This document shows, one piece after another, positions 45,758-56,549 of a stretch of 64,000 nt of DNA. Location: the NCBI GenBank assembly GCA_934047225.1, contig OW203989.1, positions 15,227,977 through 15,291,976 of the forward strand, given 5' to 3'. Within the stretch, counting starts at the first letter, position 1. Each line of letters starts with the position of its first letter. Made by a program: the position numbers and the translations under genes. This stretch comes from Ypsolopha sequella (lineage: Eukaryota > Arthropoda > Insecta > Lepidoptera > Ypsolophidae). The notes under the pieces were generated by a model, which was not told the DNA's origin, searched no databases, and saw only the letters and a list, made by a program, of their open reading frames with translations.

Positions 45758-46379
45758 ATCCCATCAAAAACATAAAATGTACAAAAATGGCAAGTCTCGC
45801 AACGCAATCCTTCCACCGTAAAAAGCTGTGAGATCTTATGTAAAGCCAAGTCTGCTATTTTAGTTTTTATGGAAGCATCTTTTCATTTAAGTTAGTATGG
45901 GAGCACCTATTTAACAAATTTATCATTAATTGTTTCCTATTTAGTTACCTACCAACATTAAGTGACTGTATTAATATAAGTCATCTTTATTTCCTAATAA
46001 AATATAGTGACTTCGCAATCGCACAGCAACATATACAACATATCAGCTACCTAATACCAATTTATTAGCGATTTGAGAAGATATTTCTACGCATCAGTGC
46101 TTTATTTGTGCTCTGCGATTGCAAAGTCACCATATTTTATTAGGAAATAAAGATGACTAATATTAATACAGTCACTTAATGTTGGTAGGTAACTAAATAG
46201 GAAACAATTAATGATAAATTTGTTAAATAGGTGCTCCCATACTAACTTAAATGAAAAGATGCTTCCATAAAAACTAAAATAGCAGACTTGGCTTTACATA
46301 AGATCTCACAGCTTTTTACGGTGGAAGGATTGCGTTGCGAGACTTGCCATTTTTGTACATTTTATGTTTTTGATGGGAT
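45758..46379. repeat. Giant near-perfect inverted repeat, 271-bp arms
   Basis: The arms 45758-46028 and 46109-46379 differ at only about five positions. The similarity degrades outward for roughly 20 bp more. The 80-nt loop begins ACATATACAACATATCAGC. Reading outward, each arm encodes KISQLFTVEGLRCETCHFCT then FYVFDG, so the arms carry a piece of a frame found twice in mirror orientation. This could be a foldback element or a recent inverted duplication. Confidence 0.92.
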
Positions 46380-46438
46380 CTCATTTCTTTTTGTAGGTAG
46401 TTCTCCTTTTTTTCTTCTCGGGTAATATTTCTTGCACG

Positions 46439-46926
46439 TCAGCTGCGGATTTTCTTAAAACCCACTCCCTTTAACTGATCATTAGGACATACTCCTGAGA
46501 AACTAGTATCGAGAAGGAGCATTTCATAATGACCACCTAAGAAACTACCAGAGAATCGTAAACGTTTCACTGGCATCCCAGGATCGCCACCGAATGATCC
46601 TCTCAAACGGCCATTTTCGTAAACCTCGAACGTAAATGGATACAAAGCGGTGGCTGCCATAAGTTCGGATACGGAACCGTAGGTGATAGTTTTCATCATT
46701 GCTGTCGAGTACATGTGTGTCCACGCTCGTCACACGTATAAAGTTGCATTTCATCCCAATGCGCTACCACATACTCGACTACCGCACACCTAATGTCATA
46801 TGACGACTCAATGTTCCCATACATAGAGAATGACAAAGAATGGAACAAACATGAACCATCTCCAGGTATAGGGGCAACTAGGTGTGGACAAGGATTTTCA
46901 TTTATGTACAATATTTCAGGTTCCAT
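46439..46926 (-). pseudogene. OTU-like cysteine protease frame, frameshifted
   Basis: On the minus strand the frame starting at 46926 holds the OTU catalytic Cys loop PIPGDGSCLFHSLSFSM (Asp23, Cys26), followed by a helix region ending near VVAHWDEMQLYT. It stops at 46696. The second half of the fold is in another frame (46714-46439), with YGSVSELMAATALYPFTFEV and GSFLGGHYEML, where His is the expected catalytic base. The switch coincides with a GT/AC dinucleotide tract at 46711-46720, so gain or loss of a repeat unit explains the break. OTU proteases cleave ubiquitin chains. OTU domains also occur in several transposon and virus proteins, so a mobile origin is likely, but no other element protein is adjacent. 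The end of the frame is 60 bp from the giant inverted repeat. Confidence 0.8.
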
Positions 46927-47243
46927 TGCAATATTATTTTTTAATGTAATTTATTATTACTATTATTCACAATTAGATGCAACAGGCAGGTTAAAATTTC
47001 TTTTGACCATGAAGTGAAAGGCGGGCCTGTCAGTCTAAACCACAGAGTACATTATTATGTCTAAAACTCTCAGAATAATGAGCTAAACCTGGTCTTTTTT
47101 GAATGCCACACGAGTACATAGACATTTCAATATACCTACATCATAGAGGATGCATATACAAATAAAACAACATTAGCCGCTTTATTTTTCCTTTAATATA
47201 TTTAAAGCTGTACTTGATAAATAACCTTTTACCTTGATTTTTA
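46927..47243. other. Spacer upstream of the OTU frame
   Basis: No promoter motif is clear. A short ATTATTACTATTATT run lies at 46950-46970. Confidence 0.3.
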
Positions 47244-48490
47244 GGGTTCCGTATCATTAGGTTCCGTGACCCTATTACTAATCCTCCGCTGTCTATCCAT
47301 CTATCACATGGGTCTACAGCTTCAGCCGTTATAGGTAGTGCGTAAATATTTTCACATAATATGTTACATTGTCCTCTATCACGGCAAATAATAATATGGC
47401 CCCTATCACAGCATAAAAAGTTCAATAAATGGAAATCCAAGGGGGGTCCAATTATTCGATGTTATTTGTTTCAGCTCTATCTTTATAAAACAACAATTTT
47501 GGGCATATAAATATTAGAGTTCCGTATTCAAAAGGTGCTGATTTGTTTGTCAGGCGCTACCATTTTAGCGCCTTGTTTTTTGTCGCCTTGATGTTGCTAT
47601 GTCATTTTTATTGTTGGTATTTACCATAATGATTTGGGGTTTCGTACCCATATTGTGTGATGGTAGTACGGAACCCTTCGTGAGCGAGTCTGACTTGCAC
47701 TTAGCCGGTTTAATAGCGACTTAATTACGAAATGTTGATATTTATCTTCTTAAATAGACTAAATGTGTTTTAGGGTTCCTTACCCAAAGCACAAATTATT
47801 ATAACAAAGGCTCTATCGTTAGAACGGTTATACATACAAGTTGAAAATTTAGGCAGACTATTTTAAAGTAAAATAAGAAATAATAAAAATTAGGGTTCCT
47901 TCCTAAAAAGGTACCGAATTGTTTGTCAGGTGCTACCGTTTTATCGCTTTGTTTTTTGTCGCCTTGATGGTTCTATGGCATCTATGTTGTTGCAATTTAC
48001 TTTTAGGGTTCCATACCCGTATTGTGTAGGGGCACGGAACCCTTTATGCGCGAGTCGGATTCGCAAACTACCGTTTTTTTAGTGACTTAATTACGAAATG
48101 TTGATATTTTCTTCTTAAATAGACTAATATTGTGAATGTGTGGAACATTATAAACCACCCTTTTTAGGGTGCCTTACCCAAGGAACAGATTATTATAACA
48201 AAGGCTCTATCTTTAGAACGGTAATACAACATACAAGTAAAAGTTTAAACTTTGGGCAGTCTGTAGTAAATACTTTAAAGTAAAATAATGAAAATTTGGG
48301 TTCCGTAATAAAAAGGTACCGAATTGTTTGTCAGGCGCTACCGTTTTATCGCTTTGTATTTTGTCGCCTTAATGTTGCTATGGCATCTTTATTGTTGTTA
48401 TTTACTTTTAGGGTTCCGTACCCGTATTGTGTAGGGGTACGGAACTCTTTATGCACGAGTCAGATTCGCACTTTACCGGTTTTATTTTTT
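47244..48490 (+). repeat. Tandem array of ACGGAACCCT elements
   Basis: At least three collinear units: a partial one ending at about 47712, then about 47713-48080 and 48081-48486. The last two share GACTTAATTACGAAATGTTG, CTTACCCAAAG/GGAAC, TGTTTGTCAGG(T/C)GCTACCG and TGTGTAGGGG(C/T)ACGGAAC. Each unit ends in CGAGTC(G/A)GATTCGCA-like text and a T-run. The roughly 370-400 bp period indicates local duplication and not independent insertions. Confidence 0.75.
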
Positions 48491-49130
48491 AGTTTTCGCA
48501 CTTTAACTTTAACGTAGAATTTTTCATTTTAGGCGTCTTTAATGCAAAGCAGCATACCACCAACGTCATCTAGTGTCATCCAAATTTATAGATGCAGCTG
48601 GAAACATACATTTTGTATAGACTTTGTATGGAAATATTAAATTACCAACCGCAAATAACATTTTTATATTTTTTTGTTGCAAGGTACACTTAACACTAAC
48701 CGCATGCAAAATTTCAAGTTTGTAGGCTTGCTAGAACACCTTTAGACTTTTGATGATGTGTCAGTCAGTCAGTGACAAAATAAGGGAACTTTGACTTGAG
48801 ATATTTCGTAATCGAATATAGGTACAAAGTTGTAATTTGGGGTCAGAAGTAGAATCAGTAAGTACTCTTGGTTCCTGAAATTTCAGACTTCTAGCTTCAC
48901 CCACAACGAAGATACAGGGGGGTTGAAAGTGCCGTGAGTTGCTTCGAGAAAAGGATGGTACGGCCGTTCCGCGTTTTTTCTGCGAGACTTTGCGGGGGCA
49001 CTGCCGTGCCCCCAGATTTCATGTTTCTAAGTCAACTGAAATGTCCTATAGGTTTTGATTCCCTTGCGAGTGTCAAAAATTAGTATGAAATTGATTATTG
49101 TAATAGTAGATTATTAACCAAGGGCTGTAT
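48491..49130. other. Repeat-derived spacer
   Basis: Contains a perfect short hairpin, GGGGGCAC/GTGCCCCC (48994-49013, 4-nt loop), and text such as AGTCAGTCAGTGACAAAATA typical of decayed interspersed repeats. No gene. Confidence 0.4.
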
Positions 49131-49132
49131 GA

Positions 49133-49205
49133 CATCAATTGCATACGAGGTTTTTGGCGCCTGAGCGAAGCGAAGGCGCTAATTAACCCGAGTATGCAAT
49201 TGATG
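49133..49205. repeat. Exact 14-bp inverted repeat downstream of the recombinase
   Basis: CATCAATTGCATAC (49133-49146) and GTATGCAATTGATG (49192-49205) are exact inverses. They enclose a second smaller palindrome, GGCGCC..GGCGCT, with TGAGCGAAGCGAA between. It lies about 80 bp beyond the poly(A) signal of the recombinase gene, so it may be an element boundary or recombination site. That role is inferred. Confidence 0.6.
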
Positions 49206-49285
49206 CTTACGCCCGAGATAAATACTCTGCTTTACATATCGATTGTGAGGTAAGTAAACAACAAGACAGCAGGTTTCAATGAACA

Positions 49286-49291
49286 TTTATT
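49286..49291 (-). promoter_or_regulatory. Candidate polyadenylation signal AATAAA
   Basis: The canonical hexamer on the minus strand, about 20 bp beyond the recombinase stop codon, in the right place to end that transcript. Confidence 0.6.
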
Positions 49292-49311
49292 AAGAAGAAA
49301 AAAATGTGTAT

Positions 49312-50575
49312 TTAATTAAAATTAATAGTAAAATTATTACAATTTGTAAGAGATATGGTCACGTTCTTTTTAGGAATATTTATAGTTTGAGTATGAGTTT
49401 GTGATGATAAGACTTGAGTTTGAGTGACTTGAGGTTCTTGCATCGTAAATGGCGGCAGTTGACTGGTACTATTTTCTTCATTAAAAAATGGCTCAGATGA
49501 TGTGCTTGGACGTGGTGATTTCAAGTTTATTTTTTCTGTTATTTTAGAAGTAATTTTGCTTTTGTTTGCCACCGAATCTTCGATATAACCTTCGGCCACT
49601 TTGCTGGACTTCAAGCCGCCGTGCCTTTTTAACAGAGTGAGGTTGGCTCCCGAATCAGCCAATAGAGTCGCTGATGTTCTGCGAAAGCAATGCCCGGTGT
49701 ATAACTCTACGTTACTCAGTTTTAAATATGTGGCTATTTGCTTTGGCATGCCTGTAAATTTGTTTTTTCCTATTACTTGTCTGTGGCATTTTCCTTTACT
49801 GTAATTAAGAAAAAAACGATTTGTATCCACGTTTTCAGGCCGAAGAGCTTGATATTTTTCAACATAATTTGCAAATTCTTCATGCACAACAAATGACCGG
49901 TCAATTTTAGTTTTCGTGTTAGGCAGTTTTATGAGTAGTAATTTGTTATGTTTTTCTACATTTTCTATTGTCAAGTTTGTCAATTCCACGGTTCTGCAGG
50001 CTCCCGATATCCCAAAAATTAGAACAACCTGTAAAAAAGACATAAGTTGTATTAAAGGCACCAAATTCGCATAGTATTTTTGTGAAATATTTTGGTAACT
50101 TATTAAAAAGGGCAAGTAAATACGTAGGTACCTTTATTGCTAAATAAATTTCATCCGGAGCTTCATTTAAGAAGTTCTGTACTTCTTCTGCAGTAAATAC
50201 CTTCGATTTCTTGCTTTTAAAGCCGTCAGACTGCCTTTTCAAGAAAGCAGTAAGTTTAGAAAAATCTTTCAAATTCACGTCATGTTTTGTCATCATTGTA
50301 GATTTTAGCATGGAATAAAAGCACCATAAACTGGAAGGTTGTAGCCTCTTAGATAATTCATCAAAATATGATATAAAAACACTTTCAGAAAGAGATTTCA
50401 CTTTTTTTTCTGACCGCCATTTCATAAATTCGTCGTATGCCTTTACATATCTTTCTTTCGAGTTCGGCGGTAATATATTTTCGACAACTGTTTTTGCCCT
50501 TTCTTTAATAAAATCGGGTGTTAGATCTATGTCTTCGTCACTAGACATGTTTAAAACTTTTGAAAAAGAACTCAA
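49312..50575 (-). CDS. Crypton-like tyrosine recombinase, two exons
   Basis: Two exons, 50575-50132 (148 codons) and 50028-49312 (238 codons plus stop), are joined across a 103-bp intron. The donor is AAG|GTACCT and the acceptor TTTTTTACAG|GTT, and both junctions are in phase 0. The protein is 386 aa. An acidic N-terminal start is followed by a core-binding region (about residues 20-130, with SKERYVKAYDEFMKWRSEKK). The catalytic domain has Arg160 (SGACRTVEL), Lys187 (NTKTK), His261 and Arg264 (GHCFRRTSA), His284 (KRHGGLKSS) and the nucleophile Tyr296 (AEGYIEDS). All expected catalytic residues are present. The tail is Ser/Thr/Gln rich and ends NCNNFTINFN. Cryptons are DNA transposons that encode only such an enzyme, and insects also carry domesticated copies. 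No second element gene flanks it. Met10 could be the real start. Confidence 0.88.
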
Positions 50576-52327
50576 ACAAGAAAATTAATTACTTTCGCGA
50601 TGCTTTCGCGCCTACTAGTAGACTGCCTTTTTTTTTTTCACGCACGCAAGCGCGTTAAATCTTGCTGGCCAGTTTGATTTTTAAATCGATTCCATCTAAC
50701 ATACGATGTGGAAACAAATAGTTCCATATTTAAAATAAAATCTTTATAAAATAAATTGTCTAGATTCCGATTCGAGTAATTAATCGATACCGAGAAAAAA
50801 AATATTAACTTTTTAAAAATATTCTTCGTGCAGTATGAGTATGAAAGTTCTTTTTTCAAATTCCAAAACCTATGCTGTAATGATAGTCATACACCCCGGC
50901 ATTCAGGGGTGTAAGGGTGTACTTACAGAGCAAGAGATATGTAAAGTATTATTATGTAAATTGCAATTACTTTTTTCGCGTCGAGATAGAAGCTTGATTT
51001 TTTTACAGCACTATGAGGCCGTAGACTTCTGTACGAATTTTTAGTTTTGTTATCTCATACGGGGCCCGAGCAAAAGGGTCCAACAGAGTGATCCTATAAA
51101 ATCTCCGTTTATTAATTTTGAGGTAGGGAATCCTACAAAAAAGTTGAACTTATAATACGACAAAAATGTTTATTTACCTGTTGAACATCGTTTGTATAGG
51201 CTTTCCCTTCCTCTTAGTTCTTAATTTAAGGAGGATAGCAAAAAAGTTTATTACAAACTAATGTTGAGCTTAGTCTCAAAAATTTCTTTATTTATTTATT
51301 TATTTGGCTATCATCTTCTGCTGTCGAAATAATTAATTAGTTTCGAATAGAAATTACCTCTGTGAAACCTCCCCCCGTCACCCCTCTCCATAATTTTTTT
51401 AGCTTTATTTGACACCCGACATAAATTTCAAAATAAAATATTTCCTGTGATCCCTGTATATGATGTCCAAGAACTCACCAACGGACATCTGGTTGATTCC
51501 TGTGATATCAGTATTGATGTCCTATAGACTCGCTAATAAATAACTGCGACGGTACAACTGGGCTACATTATTTTTCTACACCGCGCGCTGTCATGTTTTT
51601 CTAGATCCGTCAAAATTGTTCATACATCTCAGTTCGAGTGTAGAGTAGGCATTTAGTTGCAAAATCCAAATCACTTTCCATTCGAAGTGTGCCAGTAAGT
51701 CAATGTTTACAACAAAAGTGAAAAATCCAGAGTTACCTCCGAAACAATACATCAAAACATTAGGTTTGTGTGTCGCGCATGCGCCCTCCATAGTAATCTG
51801 ATGATCAGCCTTGACTCACCAATTATCCGGTGAACCACCGAGGTGAATTTGATCCGTGTTCGGAGTTTAGGATATTAAATTATTACCTGCTATAGATTTC
51901 TAATTAAATAGTCAATGCGTGCGACGATCATTGCAATAAGGCTACATACAGGAAAAAACAGATAAATGGTAGGTACATACACCTCTATAATGTAAATTAG
52001 CAAAAATTTATTCAGAGGGTTTTTCCTTGAAATAAAATTTGGAGTGACATATCGAAACCTTCTGGATAAAGTCCGGGAATATCTAGAAATTGGTTGTACC
52101 TAAATGAGATATAAGATCGAAAAACAATTTCACGTTATTTTCCCCTGGCAATGCTTATAACAGTTAGTCATAATAGACCTTCTGTATAAACACAATTGTA
52201 TGAATTTGTGTTATTATATTATAATAAATATTTTCTTATAATATTATAAATGATTATAAATCTTAAAACCGCGGCACACCGCCGGATATATGGAATATTG
52301 TGTGATTTTTGACATTTTAGTTTGGCC
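50576..52327. other. No supported gene
   Basis: Immediately upstream of the recombinase lie TTTCGCGATGCTTTCGCGCC and a T-run, possibly its 5' flank or element end. A short open frame at 51591-51791 (minus) begins MEGACATHKPNVLMYCFGG, followed by a possible GTAACT donor. It is a weak first-exon candidate with no family match. Confidence 0.35.
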
Positions 52328-52482
52328 AGCACCCATAGCACGCGAATTAGTTGAATCACAAGTGCGGGGCGGGTGACATACTGTTTAATCGCACAAACAT
52401 TGTGTCATGCCCCTCGCTTGTGATTCAACTTAGTCGCGTCGGCGTCGCGCGTGGTTAAAACTGTGCTACGGGTGCAGTAGCT
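52328..52482. mobile_element. MITE with (T)GCACCC(G/A)TAGCAC ends
   Basis: The left AGCACCCATAGCACGCG and the inverted right TGCACCCGTAGCACAG both lead into TTGAATCACAAG. TGCACCCGTAGCACGATGAC at about 23761 and CACCCGTAGCATGACGAAG at about 33336 look like isolated ends of the same family. Confidence 0.6.
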
Positions 52483-53063
52483 TTACCAGTTTTGGTGGAC
52501 TAATGGCCAGGCTACTCGTACATCTCTTAAGAGCCCCTTTACGCATGTATTTTTCTTAAGATTCATACAAAAGGTAAAATCTGAATGTGAAGTCAACAGC
52601 TTATTTTCTTCGTATTATTTTATAAGCGAGATCTAACTACGTCTCTATTCAGTCCAAAAGGCAAAGTTTCATGAACACCATCATAACAGCTGTCAGGATA
52701 TCGTGAATATTGCCTCGTTTTTACGCAAAGTTTAGCAAGTTGTATAATATTCTATACTGGAAATAAAAAAGAAAGAAATACAGATGTCGTTCATGTAAAG
52801 AAGACTAAGTTTATACACTTTTCTATACATAAATAAACCGTTACCGTTTCATGGAAAACAGTTTTTACTTGAAACGATTTCACAAATTCGGCGCTTTTTG
52901 AATATCTCGCCATCTTGCACCTCTTGATGGATCGGAGCGCGGTGTGGGGGGAAAGGGAAATATATACATATTAAGATGTGTGCAAAGTTTCATTGAAATC
53001 AAAGCCATCAGGACGTCACAAACACCTAAAGCATTTATATGGCAGCTGAGTGGATGACCCACC
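52483..53063. other. No recognisable gene
   Basis: No supported feature. Confidence 0.3.
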
Positions 53064-53414
53064 TTAAGAGCGGTTTCACAGCCGGATTGTGAAAAACCTG
53101 CCTTTTTCTAATTAATCGAAACACTCAAAATTCACACAATAGTTATTCAACAAAACCTTATTACCTATGTATTTTGTATGCTGCCATCGCAAAGTTTCCT
53201 TTGGTTTCTGTAAATTAGAATTTCAAAAAGTTTAAATTTAAAAAATGTTGAATTTCTTATTTACAGAAGCCAATAGAAACTTTGCGATAGCAGCATACAT
53301 ACATAATACATTGGTAATAAGGTTTTTTTGAATAACTATTAAGTGATATTTGAATTTAAGTGTTCTGTTTCGATTAATTTGAAAAAGGCAGGTTTTTCAC
53401 AATTCGGCTGCGAT
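53064..53414. mobile_element. Palindromic MITE family E, full copy
   Basis: Arms of about 150 bp. TTCACAGCCGGATTGTGAAA and the inverted TCGCAGCCGAATTGTGAAAA lead into AACCTGCCTTTTTC, AATTAATCGAAACA and TATCGCAAAGTTTC-like blocks. The centre is about 30 bp. Related copies: 21712-21890 (half) and 59466-59760 (with an insertion). Confidence 0.85.
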
Positions 53415-53571
53415 TTTTTTTTTATTCAAGTTTCATGAAGTAGCTGTCAAGTGCTCTGACTGCACTTACTAAGCTAATTATATGTAGATATTTATGTTTC
53501 TTTCCTATTATGATTTAGGACTTCATGCAGACTTTAGTTTAATTTAAATATTTCTAAAGGCTGTTAACTTA

Positions 53572-54507
53572 AGGCGATACCAAAACAATGCAGTTTTTTC
53601 GAATCCATTTACTCCACTATAACGTCATCTACGTATTTCATTTTTAGGTAAATGTTTATTGAATATTTGATTAAGATTCTCACTGAAGGAAAACGCGATT
53701 GGATGAAATTTTCTTGATAGAACTTAATTCCGAAAATACCTCTAAATTGTTTTATTTTTTCCTGTAATTCTGAAATCCTAACTAATTTCATTGTGAAATT
53801 GCATTCAAAATGTGGATTATATGTATTTTTAAAGCCCCCTTGAAAATATTTTTGACAAAATAGCTTAGTAAATTTTATATTAATAAAAAAAAAACGGCCA
53901 AGTGCGAGTCAGACTCGCGTACCTACCTAAGGTTCCGTATTGTGGATGGTTAATTAATTTTGTCATTTATTTTCGTGGATTTCTCGACCACTTTATTTTT
54001 TCTGTAATCTTTACGGAAACACATATTACCATGATTTTTTTCATATTTTTCATACATATTTTGGGGGACTTTTAAAGATTTCTCGAAACCAGTGTGAGTA
54101 AATATATTAAAAGTATATATTTTTAGAATTTACTTTTTAATACCTACAATTTGATACCCATATTGTATTTTTAGGCTAATATTTTTTATTTTTCTCACTT
54201 TTGTTTTGGAAATATAATTTTTCATATTTTTTTTACACCTTAATATGTGGGCAAATTAATGCTATTTTTGTGCCAAATTTCATGTATTCATCTTTAACGG
54301 TGCTAAAGTTATGAGGCTGTGACATACGGACGGACAGACAATGGAGTCTCACCATAAGGTTCTTTTTGTACCTTTTAGGTACTACGGAACCCTAAAAACC
54401 GACTTTTTGCTACTTTTCCACGAATCCGTCTCACTCGCACTGAGGCTTTTTTCGCATATGGACTAACAGGGACGCTAAAATTTTTACATATCGCCTTAAA
54501 TAGCTTT
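53572..54507 (-). mobile_element. Family X element, copy 1, with a nested insertion
   Basis: The ends ACTTAAGGCGATAC and, inverted, ATTTAAGGCGATAT suggest TIRs. Inner blocks AAACGCGATTGGATGAAATT (53690) and TTTTCGCATATGGACTAACA, GGGACGC (54455) are shared in inverse with copy 2 at 55428-55830. The middle (53885-54405) is an ACGGAACCCT element that copy 2 lacks. Confidence 0.65.
53885..54405 (-). mobile_element. ACGGAACCCT-family element nested in family X
   Basis: Starts AAAACGGCCAAGTGCGAGTC, AGACTCGCGTACC and ends TTTTAGGTACTACGGAACCC, TAAAAACCG. Inverse of 3044-3838 with shared internal blocks. Copy 2 of family X has no such insert. Confidence 0.75.
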
Positions 54508-54723
54508 ACGTATTAGTATTATTGGGTATGTAGAGTTTTGCGTCACTGTATAAAGATGTGTTTACAAACGAAAGTCATCGACCTCACGCGCGACATTTAC
54601 CTTCAGATAATTCACAAAACGGTAACCGAATGTTGTCATTTGATGGTCGTATTATTTATTTATCGACATGTGTATCAGTCAACTCGTGAGCAGCTCCTCT
54701 TTCATTGCACTTTTTGCATCTTT

Positions 54724-54960
54724 TTAGGGTTCCGTACCGTACAAGGTGCTAAACGAGACTCCGCTTAGTCCGTCCGTCCGTCCCCCTGACCTAGACCCCT
54801 TCTAGAGCTTCAGCCGAAAAGGTAGCCAATTGAAATTTTCATAGAATATGTTTTTGTAGCCTTAATGTTGCTATGGCATCTATATTGTTGTTATTAACCA
54901 TAATATTGTGCGGTGGTACGGAACCCTTTGTGCGCGAGTCCGACTCGCGCTTACCCAAAG
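54724..54960 (+). mobile_element. ACGGAACCCT-family short element
   Basis: Starts TTTTTAGGGTTCCGTACCGT, with GTCCGTCCGTCC. It then has ATGTTGCTATGGCATCTATA as in the 47-48 kb array, and ends GTACGGAACCCTTTGTGCGC, GAGTCCGACTCGCGC. Confidence 0.75.
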
Positions 54961-55427
54961 TATTTTTTGTTCATGTGTATTTTAAAAGGTCTGTCAGATG
55001 CAATGGACTGCCGAAAAAAAATACCGTTTAAAACATCATATAATCTTACCCATAATTAATCAGTAAGTACTATTAGCCTGTCTGCTAGCCCCACGGTTTT
55101 CATTTCACTGTATACATCCCGAACCCTGGTTGCTTACTCTCTAACACTAAAGTACAATAGTGTCAATAATACATGCTGTAAAAGTCCTAAACAATTTTCT
55201 GTAGTTTAGCGTAGAACGGGCGTTGTCATTTTACAATGTATACACAGGGGTTAACAATATACTTTACGCTCGTACAAGGTGACTCAACAAGAGTTGAGGC
55301 ACAGTATAGATAAGTAACAGTATTACATCAGGGGCAGTGTCCTTGAAACAACGCTCGGTAGACGCACGCATTAGGGCTGCCCACATAAATGCGCGGAAAT
55401 CGGGTGGCGTCTTACATTCTCCGGATA
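54961..55427. other. No recognisable gene
   Basis: Spacer between two inverted copies of the family X terminus (54420-54500 and 55430-55510). Confidence 0.35.
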
Positions 55428-55830
55428 TGTAAAAGTTCAAGCGTCCCTGTTACTCCATATGCGAAAAAACCCTCAGTGCGAGAGGGACGGACAAAAAGTA
55501 GTTTTTTTTATTAATATAAAATGTGCTAAAGTTAATATCAACATTTCGTTTAACCAGGTCCTAAATACCGTTAAAACCCATCTAATAAAATATAATTGCA
55601 GTCCATATGTCATTCTAAATTGTCAAACCAGAAGAATTGGTTTCGAAAAAGACCTAATTTCAATAAATATTTTTATCGAGCCGAACTTCTCCAAACGCGT
55701 ATCTATTTTAACAGATCCCCAGAAAAAGATTCCAAAAATAATATACTATTTTATCAAAATAATATATTATTTACCGTAGTAGAAATGCAAGTTCTTACAG
55801 TGTCGATTTTTTTTCCGTAGCGCCTTAACT
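55428..55830 (+). mobile_element. Family X element, copy 2
   Basis: Runs from GGATATGTAAAAGTTCAAGC, GTCCCTGTTACTCCATATGC through TCGTTTAACCAGGTCCTAAA to TCGATTTTTTTTCCGTAGCG, CCTTAA. Open frames of 74-106 codons (55459-55820) are preserved only as nucleotide similarity to 17600-17885. Confidence 0.7.
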
Positions 55831-56540
55831 GCAGCGCACCCCTACTATGAGGTGTTAACTGAGATATATCGGCCGTTTTATATGAAGACATAATACTGTG
55901 TTACTTATCTATACTGTGGTTGAGGTGAACAACACACGCATGGGCTTAAATGTTTTGATGAATCTCTGAGCGCTCCCTACCTTGCTTGCGCAATGTAAAA
56001 TGTATTTAGCGAAAACAAGACGGCATGTGTGCCAGATAACTCCTACTAAGTAATCAGCAAAACCAGTACTATAGGTCTCCAATTTCGTGCTGAGGACGCC
56101 TGCGGGGCGGAGACGAAGGCAAGGACGAAGTGCGAGCGCGTCGCTATAATGCAGGTCACACACGGAAAAAATTCGTTGAGATATATCTTACGATTTATTT
56201 GGGAACCACAAATTATTTTGATTATTTATTTTGATATAGTAAAAACGTTGTGTCTGTATTTTTATATTTAATCTGTCAATTTCTATTAGTTTTTCGGGAA
56301 TAATTGTTGTCTTGGAGATTTAAAGTGGACAGCGCCGCTTTCTTATTTATTTCCCTCATTTATAATTTTTGTTACAGTACGTTTTGAAATATCTCTTATT
56401 TTGGCCACTAGCTTTGTTAAATTAACATCTTGCACATACTCTAAAGACCAGCGATCTTTTTTATGCATACATTAGAGTATGCATATGTTAGTTTTGTTTG
56501 GTTACTTGAAAAACCAAGATGCGTCGTCGGGTTGTTGTTG
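55831..56540. other. No gene; GC-rich repeat shared with 57.2 kb
   Basis: At 56075-56135 a block including GTGCTGAGGACGCCTGCGGG is the inverse of 57265-57325, which includes CACAGGCGTTCTCAGCACGA. These are two inverted copies of an unidentified GC-rich repeat. Confidence 0.5.
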
Positions 56541-56549
56541 TTTTCCGTT

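Noticed and set aside
46545..46754. Separate 69-codon gene inside the OTU region
   Set aside because: It is the third frame across the frameshifted OTU sequence, with no features of its own.
55459..55820. Conserved small protein with a homologue at 17604-17828
   Set aside because: The peptide similarity follows directly from two copies of a non-coding repeat (family X); stops differ and no start context is shared.
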